13,851 bases of DNA from an uncultured Alkalilimnicola sp. (GCA_937951875.1 CALGAN010000023.1:1-13851), one strand, 5' to 3'. Positions 6,891 through 13,582 are shown, counted from the first letter of the stretch. Notes: generated by a model not told the origin, from the sequence alone. Numbers and translations are program-made.

Positions 6891-7715
6891 ATGTTCGGTT
6901 CCACGCTTACCCGTCGCCGTCTGCTGGCCTCGTTCGCCGCCCTGCTGCTGACCGGCCTGGCCGGCCCCGGCCTGGCGGCCGACTACGGCAAGCCGCTCAA
7001 GCTCGGCACCACCGCCGCCTTCGTGCCGCCGCTGGAAGTGGCGGTCGCGGAGGCCGCCAAGGAGGGGCTCAAGGTCGAGCTGATCGAGTTCACCGACTGG
7101 ATCGCCCCCAACCTGAGCGTCGCCAACGGCGACATCGACGCCAACTACTTCCAGCACATCCCCTTCCTCGAGAACGCCAACAAGGACGGCGGCTACGGGC
7201 TGGTCCCGTTCGCGCCGGGCATCATCAACAACGTCGGCCTGTACTCGAAGAAGCACAAGAGCTTCGACGAGCTGCCGGTCGGCGCCCGGGTCGCCATCCC
7301 CAACGACCCGGTCAACCTCGGCCGCGCCCTGCAGCTGCTGGAGAAGGCCGGCCTGATCACGCTCAAGCCCGGCGTGGACTACAAGGCCACCCAGACCGAC
7401 ATCACCAGCAACCCCAAGAATCTGCGGCTGATCGAACTGGAGGCGGTGCAGCTGGCGCGGGCGCTGGAGGAGGTGGACCTGGCGCTCGGCTACCCGCACT
7501 ACCTGCGCCTGGCCGGCACCATCGACCCGAACTCGGCGCTGCTGTTCGACGGCCTCGACTACCCCGAGTACGTCATTCAGTTCGTCATCCACCCGCGCAG
7601 CAAGGACGACCCACGCCTGCGCCGCTTCGTCGAGATCTACCAGACCTCGCCGGCGGTGCGCGCCGCGCTCGACAAGGCCAACGGCTCCCTCTATCAGCCC
7701 GGCTGGAAGCTTTGA
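6891..7715 (+). CDS. metQ: MetQ/NlpA-family periplasmic substrate-binding protein (non-lipoprotein)
   Basis: 274 aa. The ATG is preceded by AGGAG with a 9-base spacer. It has an N-terminal signal with TRRRLLASF followed by a hydrophobic stretch and cleavage near GLAA (29-30); the RR pair makes Tat export possible. Landmarks of the NlpA/MetQ family follow: DIDANYFQHIPFL, VAIPNDPVNLGRALQLL, SNPKNLRLIELEA and YVIQFVIHP. The classic members are lipoproteins that deliver methionine to MetNI. This one lacks a lipobox and contains no cysteine at all and no Met beyond the start, so it should be a soluble periplasmic protein. It is directly followed by metN and metI, giving a complete importer. Given the enzymes upstream, the ligand may be another organosulfur compound rather than methionine. 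Confidence 0.87.
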   Translation: MFGSTLTRRRLLASFAALLLTGLAGPGLAADYGKPLKLGTTAAFVPPLEVAVAEAAKEGLKVELIEFTDWIAPNLSVANGDIDANYFQHIPFLENANKDGGYGLVPFAPGIINNVGLYSKKHKSFDELPVGARVAIPNDPVNLGRALQLLEKAGLITLKPGVDYKATQTDITSNPKNLRLIELEAVQLARALEEVDLALGYPHYLRLAGTIDPNSALLFDGLDYPEYVIQFVIHPRSKDDPRLRRFVEIYQTSPAVRAALDKANGSLYQPGWKL

Positions 7716-7718
7716 GCC

Positions 7719-8843
7719 ATGCGCGTCGCCAACATCGCCCTGCAACAACCCGCCGTCCGCCAGCCCGAGCCGGCGGCGCCGGCCGCCGAGCCGAAGGGCC
7801 GCGACATCCATCTGCGCTTCGTCGGCGTCGGCAAGACCTACCAGGCCGCCAACGGCCCGGTGCGGGCGCTGCGCGGCATCGACCTGGAGGTCCGGCGCGG
7901 CGAGATATTCGGCATCATCGGCCGCAGCGGCGCCGGCAAGTCGTCGCTGCTGCGCACCATCAACCGCCTGGAGCGGCCGACCGAGGGCCAGGTGCTGATC
8001 GACGGCGAGGACATCGGCGCCTACGACGAGGAGCGCCTGGTGCTGCTGCGCCGCCGGGTCGGCATGATCTTCCAGCACTTCAACCTGATGTCGGCCAAGA
8101 CCGTCGGCCAGAACGTCGAGCTGCCGCTGCGGGTGGCCGGCGTGCCGCGCTGGGAGCGGCAGCGCAAGGTCGCCGAGCTGTTGCGGCTGGTCGGCCTGGA
8201 AGGCAAGCGCGACGCCTACCCGGCGCAGCTCTCCGGCGGCCAGAAGCAGCGCGTCGGCATCGCCCGCGCGCTGGTGCACGACCCGGAGATCCTGCTCTGC
8301 GACGAGGCCACCTCGGCGCTCGATCCGGAGACCACGCAGTCCATCCTCGCCCTGTTGCGGGAGATCAACCGCCGGCTGGGCCTGACCATCGTGCTCATTA
8401 CCCATGAGATGGCGGTGATCCGCGAGATCTGCGACAGCGTGGTGGTGCTGGAGCGCGGCGAGGTGGTCGAGCAGGGGCCGGTGTGGCGCGTGTTCGGCGA
8501 TCCCCGCCACGCCGTCACCCGCACCCTGCTCTCACCCCTGCAGCAGGCCCTGCCCGAGGAGCTGCTGCTCAAGCTGCAGGCGCAGCGCCAGCGCCCCGAC
8601 GACCGCGTGGTGCTGGAGCTGCGCTACACCGGCGAGCGCGAGCCGGATCTGGCGGCGCTGATCGGCGGCCTGGGCACGGAGGTGACGCTGCTGGCCAGCA
8701 GCATCGAGCGCATCCAGGGGCGCGCCCTGGGCCGGCTGCTGGTGACGGTGCGCGGCCCGGCGCGCAGCCAGGACAACCTGCTGCAGCGGGCGCGCGCGCA
8801 CGTCGACCGCGTGGAGGTATTGGGCTATGTCGCTGCTGATTGA
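7719..8843 (+). CDS. metN: MetN-type ABC transporter ATPase with NIL domain
   Basis: 374 aa, starting three bases after the metQ stop. The nucleotide-binding domain shows Walker A GRSGAGKS (68-75), Q-loop Q119, signature LSGGQ (171-175), Walker B ILLCDE (191-196) and the H-loop histidine H229. MetN-typical wording is seen in FQHFNLMSAKTV. The C-terminal region (about 295-374, from VVLELRYTGE) has the NIL regulatory domain, which in E. coli MetN binds methionine and inhibits transport. An unusual Ala/Pro-rich N-terminal extension of about 27 residues precedes the ABC domain; no better internal start was found. The last 17 bases overlap metI, indicating translational coupling. It powers uptake by the MetQ-MetI partners. 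Confidence 0.92.
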   Translation: MRVANIALQQPAVRQPEPAAPAAEPKGRDIHLRFVGVGKTYQAANGPVRALRGIDLEVRRGEIFGIIGRSGAGKSSLLRTINRLERPTEGQVLIDGEDIGAYDEERLVLLRRRVGMIFQHFNLMSAKTVGQNVELPLRVAGVPRWERQRKVAELLRLVGLEGKRDAYPAQLSGGQKQRVGIARALVHDPEILLCDEATSALDPETTQSILALLREINRRLGLTIVLITHEMAVIREICDSVVVLERGEVVEQGPVWRVFGDPRHAVTRTLLSPLQQALPEELLLKLQAQRQRPDDRVVLELRYTGEREPDLAALIGGLGTEVTLLASSIERIQGRALGRLLVTVRGPARSQDNLLQRARAHVDRVEVLGYVAAD

Positions 8844-9483
8844 ACGCCTCTGGCAGGGCCTGCTCGACACGCTGACCATGGTCGGCGTATCGGCGGCGAT
8901 CGCGCTGGCGGCCGGCATACCGCTGGCGGTGCTGCTGGTGACCACCGGCCGGGGCGGCATCTTCGAGGCGCCGCGCCTCAACGCCGTGGTCGGCACCATC
9001 GTCAACCTGTTCCGCTCGATACCGTTCCTGATCCTGATGGTGGCGCTGATCCCCTTCACCCGGCTGATCGTCGGCACCACCTACGGCGTGTGGGCGGCGG
9101 TGGTGCCGCTGACCATCGCCACCACGCCGTTCTTCGCCCGCATTGCCGAGGTGAGCCTGCGCGAGGTCGACCACGGCCTGATCGAGGCGGCGCAGGCCAT
9201 GGGCTGCCGCCGCTGGCACATCGTCTGGCATGTGCTGCTGCCGGAGGCGCTGCCCGGCATCGTCGGCGGCTTCACCATCACCATCGTCACCATGATCAAC
9301 TCCTCGGCGATGGCCGGCGCCATCGGCGCCGGCGGCCTCGGCGACCTGGCCTACCGCTACGGCTACCAGCGCTTCGACACCCAGGTCATGGTCACTGTGA
9401 TCGTGGTACTGGTGGCCCTGGTGAGCCTGATCCAGCTCGGCGGCGACCGGCTGGCGAAGCGGCTCAACAAGCGCGCCTCGTAG
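8827..9483 (+). CDS. metI: MetI-type ABC transporter permease
   Basis: 218 aa, the usual size for MetI, with about five membrane segments (for example VSAAIALAAGIPLAVLLV and VMVTVIVVLVALVSLI). The ATPase-contacting EAA loop is seen as IEAAQAMGCRRWHIVWHVLLPEA. Further family landmarks are NLFRSIPFLILM and SSAMAGAIGAGGLGDLAYRYGY. The ATG at 8827 lies inside the end of metN. It is the last gene of the plus-strand operon, and transcription should stop before or at the hairpin at 9537-9566. Substrate specificity comes from the upstream binding protein. Methionine is the family default; an organosulfur compound is plausible from context. Confidence 0.92.
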   Translation: MSLLIERLWQGLLDTLTMVGVSAAIALAAGIPLAVLLVTTGRGGIFEAPRLNAVVGTIVNLFRSIPFLILMVALIPFTRLIVGTTYGVWAAVVPLTIATTPFFARIAEVSLREVDHGLIEAAQAMGCRRWHIVWHVLLPEALPGIVGGFTITIVTMINSSAMAGAIGAGGLGDLAYRYGYQRFDTQVMVTVIVVLVALVSLIQLGGDRLAKRLNKRAS

Positions 9484-9532
9484 CCCGCGACCGAACGCGC
9501 GGCACGGCCGGCGCCGGACCGTGGTCAGCCTC

Positions 9533-9566
9533 AAAAGCCCCCTCGCCCCTCGCGGGGCGAGGGGGC
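9533..9566 (-). terminator. Strong intrinsic terminator at the sfnG/metI convergence
   Basis: CCCCCTCGCCCC and GGGGCGAGGGGG (9538-9549 and 9554-9565) pair perfectly around a 4-base TCGC loop, with one more G-C pair outside, giving a 13-bp stem. On the minus strand the stem is followed by TTTT, so it terminates sfnG seven bases after its stop. On the plus strand only AAGTTT follows, so it may act less efficiently for metI. Confidence 0.85.
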
Positions 9567-9572
9567 CAAGTT

Positions 9573-10679
9573 TCAGGCGCCGACCAGGGCGCGCCGCGCC
9601 TGCGCGGCTTCCAGCTCGCGCACCAGCGGCAGCACCCGCTCGCCGAAGTACTGCACGTCCTCCAGGTAGTGCAGGAAACCGGCCAGCACCAGGTCCACCC
9701 CCACCGCCTTGAGCGCGAGGATGCGCTCGGCGATCTGGCGCGGCGTGCCGATCAGGTTGGTCTTAAAGCCGTCGTTGTACTGAACCAGATCCTCGAACGT
9801 GGACTTGGCCCAGTTGCCCTCGCCCTCGGGGCTGGCCTGGCCGGCCTGCTTGACCGCCTCGCCGAAGGCCTCGACCGCCGGCCGGTCGGCTTTGGCGATG
9901 ATCTCCTCCAGCACCGCCCGCGCTTCCTCCTCGGTGTCGCGGGCGATGATGAAGGCGTTCACGCCGATCTTCACCCGCCGCCCCGCCTTGGCCGCCTTGG
10001 CGCGGACGTCGTCGACCTGCGCCTTGATGCCCTCCACGGTGTTGCCGTTGGTGAAATACCAGTCCGACACCCGCGCCGCCATGTCGCGGGCCGCGCGCGA
10101 GCTGCCGCCCTGGAAGATCTCGGGATGCGGCTGCTGCAGCGGCTTGGGCTTGAGGGTGTAGCTGTTGAAGCGATAGAAGTCGCCCTTGAAGGTGAAATTG
10201 TCCTCGGTCCAGATGCCTTTGAGGGCGCGGATGAACTCCTCGGAGCGGCGGTAGCGCTCGTCGTGCTCCAGCCAGGGCTCGCCGATGGCGGTGAACTCGC
10301 CCTTGAACCAGCCGCTGACGATGTTCACCGCGATCCGCCCGCCGCTGAGCTGATCGATGGTGGCGATCTGCTTGGCTACCACGGCCGGCGTCCACGGTCC
10401 GGGCAGGATGGCGGCGATCAGCTTGAGCCGCGAGGTGGCGGCCAGCAGCGCCTGGCTGAAGGCCACCGGCTCGTGCTGATACTCCGCGCCGTAGCCGGCG
10501 GTGAAGCGGATCTGGCTCAGGGCGTAGTCGAAGCCGCTGCACTCGGCCAGTTGCGCCAGGGCGCGGTTGTAGTCGATGTCCCAGCTGGTGCGCTGCTCGA
10601 TCTTGCTGACCACCAGGCCGCCGCTGACATTGGGTACCCAGTAGGCGAACTTGATGGGTTCCGGCTGCTGCCGACTCAT
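9573..10679 (-). CDS. sfnG: Dimethylsulfone monooxygenase SfnG
   Basis: 368 aa FMNH2-dependent luciferase-like monooxygenase. SfnG converts dimethylsulfone to methanesulfinate in the dimethyl sulfide assimilation route of Pseudomonas, with reduced flavin from a separate reductase (SfnF or MsuE). The protein is close to textbook SfnG: FAYWVPNVSGGLVVSKIEQR, RFTAGYGAEYQHEPVAFSQA, ILPGPWTPAVVAKQIATID, VNIVSGWFKGEFTAIGEPW, LQQPHPEIFQGGSSRAARDM and VQYNDGFKTNLIGTPRQIAE. The start at 10677-10679 is fixed by GGAGG at 10688-10692 and by the family N-terminus; an ATG at 10694 is too close to that ribosome binding site. It has its own sigma-54 type promoter and a terminator, so it is a single-gene unit. 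No sfnF lies beside it. It contains a single Cys and one internal Met. Confidence 0.95.
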   Translation of the reverse strand: MSRQQPEPIKFAYWVPNVSGGLVVSKIEQRTSWDIDYNRALAQLAECSGFDYALSQIRFTAGYGAEYQHEPVAFSQALLAATSRLKLIAAILPGPWTPAVVAKQIATIDQLSGGRIAVNIVSGWFKGEFTAIGEPWLEHDERYRRSEEFIRALKGIWTEDNFTFKGDFYRFNSYTLKPKPLQQPHPEIFQGGSSRAARDMAARVSDWYFTNGNTVEGIKAQVDDVRAKAAKAGRRVKIGVNAFIIARDTEEEARAVLEEIIAKADRPAVEAFGEAVKQAGQASPEGEGNWAKSTFEDLVQYNDGFKTNLIGTPRQIAERILALKAVGVDLVLAGFLHYLEDVQYFGERVLPLVRELEAAQARRALVGA

Positions 10680-10739
10680 GACTGTGCCCTCCATGACTTG
10701 GGTTTGGTGGGAAACGAGAGACCTCGCCCCGGGAGGCGG

Positions 10740-10755
10740 TGCAGCGGCCGTGCCA
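10740..10755 (-). promoter_or_regulatory. Sigma-54 (-24/-12) promoter of sfnG
   Basis: The minus strand reads TGGCACGGCCGCTGCA, against the consensus TGGCACG-N4-TTGCW: only one conserved base differs, and the GG-N10-GC core is exact. It predicts a start near 10728 and a leader of about 50 bases before the sfnG ATG. Sigma-54 control by the activator SfnR is known for sfnFG in P. putida, which fits. Confidence 0.8.
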
Positions 10756-10869
10756 ACCCCCGGCTCGGGCACGGTCGGGGCGGCGAAAGCGGCCAGCGGC
10801 GCGGTTTCGGGCGCTGCCAGCGATCATCGATCAACGGCAGAGCGCAGTGCGGCGGCCAGGAAACTTCAC

Positions 10870-10890
10870 CCGGCCGTGACCGTCGGCCGG
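10870..10890 (-). promoter_or_regulatory. CCGGCCG-N7-CGGCCGG dyad, candidate enhancer-binding-protein site
   Basis: A perfect inverted repeat with 7-base arms and a 7-base spacer, lying about 115-135 bp upstream of the sfnG -24 element. That distance is typical for upstream activating sites of sigma-54 activators. SfnR is the obvious candidate by context; the arm sequence was not matched to a known SfnR site. Confidence 0.4.
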
Positions 10891-10920
10891 AAAAACCGCG
10901 CTCGAACACGGCTAGGATCG

Positions 10921-10990
10921 CGACGAACGCCGTCGTAGCTCTGGCCTAAGGCCTCGTCGGCACACGCGAAAGCGAGCGGCCTAGGGCCGC
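10921..10990. repeat. Cluster of three short dyads between sfnG and the hydrolase gene
   Basis: CGACG-N5-CGTCG (10921-10935), GGCCTAAGGCC (10943-10953) and GCGGCC-tag-GGCCGC (10976-10990) follow each other closely. Within the 416-bp gene-free divergent region (10680-11095) they lie between the probable sfnG upstream site and the AT-rich hydrolase promoter. The last could form a hairpin followed by CTTTCTAATT, but no plus-strand gene needs termination there. The function is unknown and operators are possible. Confidence 0.35.
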
Positions 10991-10997
10991 CTTTCTA

Positions 10998-11012
10998 ATT
11001 CCAATAAGGAAT
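10998..11012. promoter_or_regulatory. ATTCC-AATAA-GGAAT dyad, candidate operator of the hydrolase gene
   Basis: A perfect 15-bp inverted repeat just upstream of the putative -35 box. It contains AATAAG, the same half-site that forms the dyad at 2643-2660. Its complement reads TTATTCCTTATT across the overlapping segment, reminiscent of AT-rich CysB-type sites. Shared control of the two loci by one sulfur regulator is inferred. Confidence 0.4.
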
Positions 11013-11033
11013 AAACAGAGAAAAATTTATTAC

Positions 11034-11061
11034 TTGTTCGCAGGTAAGCGGCCAGTATGCT
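11034..11061 (+). promoter_or_regulatory. Probable sigma-70 promoter of the alpha/beta hydrolase gene
   Basis: TTGTTC (11034-11039) and TATGCT (11056-11061) are separated by 16 bases, in the most AT-rich stretch of the region (AAAAATTTATTACTTG). The start would fall near 11068, leaving a leader of about 28 bases before the ATG at 11096. Confidence 0.5.
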
Positions 11062-11095
11062 ACGGACCGAAGCGGAACATCCAAGGAACACTGCC

Positions 11096-11710
11096 ATGTC
11101 GCTCGCCGCCCACGCCCACAGCCGCGAAACCCGCACGCCGCCGTACTACCTGGACGATGGCTTGGCCGATCTGGCTTGCGTGATGGTGCCCGGCTGGCAC
11201 GGCTCCGGCCCGGACCACTGGCAGCGCCGCTGGCTGGCGACGCTGACGGCGCCGGTGGTGGTCGAGCAGGCGGACTGGGAACGGCCGACCGTGGACGACT
11301 GGACCGCCACGCTGGACCGCACCGTGCGCGCCCTGACACGGCCGACGCTGCTGATCGCGCACAGCCTGGGCTGCATCACCGTCGCCCACTGGGCGGCGCG
11401 CTACCGCAGCGACAAAGTGATCGGCGCGCTGCTGGTGGCGCCGGCGGACGTGGAGCGCCCCGGCGCCCCCGAAGCGCTCCGGCCGTTCGCGCCGATCCCG
11501 CGCCAGCCGCTGCCCTTCCCCAGCCTGGTGATCGGCAGCAGCAACGACCCGTCGGCCAGCGTCGAACGCGCCGCCGACTTCGCCGCCACCTGGGGCGGCA
11601 GCTTCATCTGCCTGAAGGGCGCCGGCCACATCAACGTCGCCTCCGGCCACCGCGACTGGGTGGAAGGCCGCGAACTGCTCGGCAACTGGGCGCGCAGCCT
11701 GCGCCGCTAG
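11096..11710 (+). CDS. RBBP9/YdeN-type alpha/beta hydrolase
   Basis: 204 aa small serine hydrolase of the RBBP9/YdeN family. The ATG at 11096 is preceded by AAGGA with an 8-base spacer. An in-frame ATG at 11057 overlaps the probable -10 box and lacks a ribosome binding site. The oxyanion strand MVPGWHGSGPDHWQRRW is typical of the family. The catalytic triad is readable as S90 in LIAHSLGC, D151 in GSSNDPSA and H178 in GAGHINVASG. No signal peptide is seen, so it is cytoplasmic. The substrate is unknown; relatives often occur in sulfur-starvation gene sets of pseudomonads. It is divergent from sfnG with its own promoter and is followed by a gene-free spacer, so it is probably monocistronic. Confidence 0.85.
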   Translation: MSLAAHAHSRETRTPPYYLDDGLADLACVMVPGWHGSGPDHWQRRWLATLTAPVVVEQADWERPTVDDWTATLDRTVRALTRPTLLIAHSLGCITVAHWAARYRSDKVIGALLVAPADVERPGAPEALRPFAPIPRQPLPFPSLVIGSSNDPSASVERAADFAATWGGSFICLKGAGHINVASGHRDWVEGRELLGNWARSLRR

Positions 11711-12008
11711 GCGGCGTCGGCGGGTGCCGCCGCGCAGCTCTTCAAGCCCGCGTGAAACCCGCCTTCGCGAGAGCGGGGTGGGTATCCACTTCTTACGAGC
11801 GTCAGCGCACGCTGTGCCGACGACGCAATGTGTTCTATGGAAGCGGCCTTGGTGAGAATGGCCGTTGCGCAGCGATCAGTTGCGCTTCGCGGCTTGTTTG
11901 CCCCCTCTCCCTGGCACCCCCTCCGCTACGCTCTCCCCCGCAAGGGGGGAGGGAACGCACGAAATCACCGTCCTGCCAAGTTCCAGCTCCCATGGAACCC
12001 GCCCAGCC
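11711..12008. other. Gene-free convergent spacer with hairpins
   Basis: 298 bp between the hydrolase stop and the stop of the minus-strand ATPase. Only short overlapping frames without ribosome binding sites are present. It holds an imperfect GC dyad around 11757-11776 (CCCGC cttCGCGaga GCGGG) and a C/G-tract hairpin at 11931-11953. Neither is followed by a T-run, so termination may be Rho-dependent. Confidence 0.5.
11931..11953. repeat. C-tract/G-tract hairpin in the convergent spacer
   Basis: CTCCCCC (11933-11939) and GGGGGAG (11945-11951) pair around a GCAAG loop, extended by a T-G wobble and a C-G pair. A CCCTCTCCC upstream offers an alternative partner. Such C-rich/G-rich gcaag hairpins are frequent between convergent genes of high-GC gammaproteobacteria. 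It may be a dispersed intergenic repeat copy; this could not be tested within one window. Confidence 0.4.
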
Positions 12009-12743
12009 TCAGGTCAAATCCAACTCGCGGACGATTTCCTCCTTGAGCGCCTGCACCTCGGCGCCGGATCGCCGCCGCGGGCGCGGCAGGGCCACCGGCA
12101 GTTCGCGCTGCACGCGCCCCGGATGGCGCATCACCACCACCCGGTCGGCCAGGATCACCGCCTCCTCGACGTCGTGAGTGACGAATATCAAGGTGAAGCG
12201 CGCGCCGGCCCACAGGTCGAGCAGATGATCCTGCAGCTTCATGCGGGTGAAGGAGTCGAGCGCGCTGAACGGCTCGTCCAGCAGCAGCACCGACGGGCGC
12301 CGCACCAGGGCGCGGGCGATGGCGGCGCGCTGAGCCATGCCGCCGGAGAGCTGGCGCGGCAGGGCGTCGGCGAAGCGACTCAGCCCCACTTGCGCCAGCA
12401 CCGCGTCGATGCGCCGCTCCTGCTCGTCGCGCGGCAGGTCGAGCAGCGCCAGGCGCACGTTCTCCCGCACCGACAGCCAAGGCATCAGCCGCGGCTCCTG
12501 GAACACCATGCCGACCTCGGGGCTGGGGCCGGTCACCGGCCGGCCGCGGATGGCGACCCGGCCGCGGCTGGGCGCCTCCAGGCCGGCGACGATGCGCAGC
12601 AAGGTGGACTTACCGCAGCCCGAGGTGCCCACCAGGGCGACGATCTCGTGCTCGCCGACGCTCAAACTCACCCCGTCCAGGGCGCGGTGCGACACCCCGG
12701 CCCGGTCGTCGAACTGCTTGGCGATCGCAGCCAGCTCAAGCAT
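12009..12743 (-). CDS. ssuB: SsuB/TauB-type sulfonate ABC transporter ATPase
   Basis: 244 aa nucleotide-binding subunit of the nitrate/sulfonate/taurine ABC class. Walker A is GTSGCGKS (39-46), with the class-typical VFQEPRLMPWLSVRENV, signature LSGGM (132-136), Walker B VLLLDE (152-157) followed by PFSALD, and H190 in FVTHDVEEA. The ATG overlaps the end of the permease by 8 bases, with GGAGG six bases upstream, so the two are coupled. The last gene of the operon points away from the binding-protein gene. Substrate range cannot be read from the ATPase; aliphatic sulfonates, taurine or sulfate esters are all possible. No SsuD monooxygenase follows. Confidence 0.85.
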   Translation of the reverse strand: MLELAAIAKQFDDRAGVSHRALDGVSLSVGEHEIVALVGTSGCGKSTLLRIVAGLEAPSRGRVAIRGRPVTGPSPEVGMVFQEPRLMPWLSVRENVRLALLDLPRDEQERRIDAVLAQVGLSRFADALPRQLSGGMAQRAAIARALVRRPSVLLLDEPFSALDSFTRMKLQDHLLDLWAGARFTLIFVTHDVEEAVILADRVVVMRHPGRVQRELPVALPRPRRRSGAEVQALKEEIVRELDLT

Positions 12744-13572
12744 GACCGGCCTCCGCGGCGCCGAAGGAATCCTGCCAGCGCAGCAGCCGGCGCGAGAGGC
12801 GCTCCAGCAGCGCGTCGCTGAGCTTACCGGCGACGGCGAACAGCACCAGCGCGCCGATGATGATCGCCGGGCGGCCGGTCATCTGGCCGTCGACCATCAG
12901 GAAGCCCAGGCCCTCGCTGGCGCCCATCAGCTCGGCGGCGATCACGAACATCCAGCCCAGCGCCAGGCCGGCGCGCAGCCCCACCAGGTAGGAGGGCAGC
13001 GTCGCCGGCACCAGGATGCGGCGGATGATGGCGAGCCGCGACAGGCGGTTGATCCGCCCCACCTCCACCAGCTTGCGGTCGACCGACAGGATGCCGGTCA
13101 TCAGGTTCAGGTACACCGGGAAGAACACGCCCACGGCGATCAGCAGCACCTTCGAGGTCTCGAAGATCCCGAACCAGAGAATGAACAGCGGCACCCAGGC
13201 CAGCGACGGCACCGCCTTGAGCGCCTGCACGGTGGGATCGAGCAGCTCGCGCGCCAGGCGCGAGGCGCCCGCCAGCGCGCCCAGCAGGGTCGCCGCCAGC
13301 ACGCCGAGCGCGAAGCCCAGCGCCACCCGCCCGGCGCTGGCGCCGAGGTGGCCAAGCAACTCGCCTCGGCGCGCAAGCTCGACCAGCTCCTCCAGCACTG
13401 CGCCAGGCGACGGCAGCAGGTGCGCGGGCACGATCTCGCCACTCAGCAGCCGCCACAGCACCAGCAACGCCAGCGGCAGCAGCAGGCCGCGGCCGGCGCG
13501 GAGCGCGCGCGGCACGCTGCCGAAGGCGCCGACGAAGCGCCGGCGCCGCACGATGGTGGTGGACTCGGACAT
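12736..13572 (-). CDS. ssuC: SsuC/TauC-type sulfonate ABC transporter permease
   Basis: 278 aa inner-membrane permease. A basic cytoplasmic N-terminus (VRRRRF) precedes about six membrane segments, including LLLPLALLVLWRLL and VALGFALGVLAATLLGALAG. The class signature region runs VPSLAWVPLFILWFGIFETSKV and VFFPVYLNLMTGI. The ATPase-contacting loop lies in NRLSRLAIIRRILVPATLPS, and AAELMGASEGLGFLM follows. GGAG lies six bases before the ATG. It starts 10 bases after the binding-protein stop and overlaps the ATPase gene, giving the usual binding protein-permease-ATPase order. It transports a sulfonate-like compound delivered from the periplasm. Confidence 0.88.
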   Translation of the reverse strand: MSESTTIVRRRRFVGAFGSVPRALRAGRGLLLPLALLVLWRLLSGEIVPAHLLPSPGAVLEELVELARRGELLGHLGASAGRVALGFALGVLAATLLGALAGASRLARELLDPTVQALKAVPSLAWVPLFILWFGIFETSKVLLIAVGVFFPVYLNLMTGILSVDRKLVEVGRINRLSRLAIIRRILVPATLPSYLVGLRAGLALGWMFVIAAELMGASEGLGFLMVDGQMTGRPAIIIGALVLFAVAGKLSDALLERLSRRLLRWQDSFGAAEAGHA

Positions 13573-13582
13573 GGCGCGCTCC

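Noticed and set aside
10680..10772. N-terminal extension of sfnG
   Set aside because: It would cover the ribosome binding site and sigma-54 promoter, and SfnG proteins begin close to the KFAYWVPN motif.
10651..10938. Small plus-strand frame in the sfnG/hydrolase spacer
   Set aside because: It overlaps the sfnG start and promoter, has no recognisable domain and no ribosome binding site.
11057..11095. Earlier ATG for the alpha/beta hydrolase
   Set aside because: It overlaps the probable -10 box and lacks a ribosome binding site, whereas ATG at 11096 has AAGGA eight bases upstream.
11828..12046. Small plus-strand frame in the convergent spacer
   Set aside because: It runs through the C/G hairpin into the ATPase gene antisense, with no domain and no ribosome binding site.
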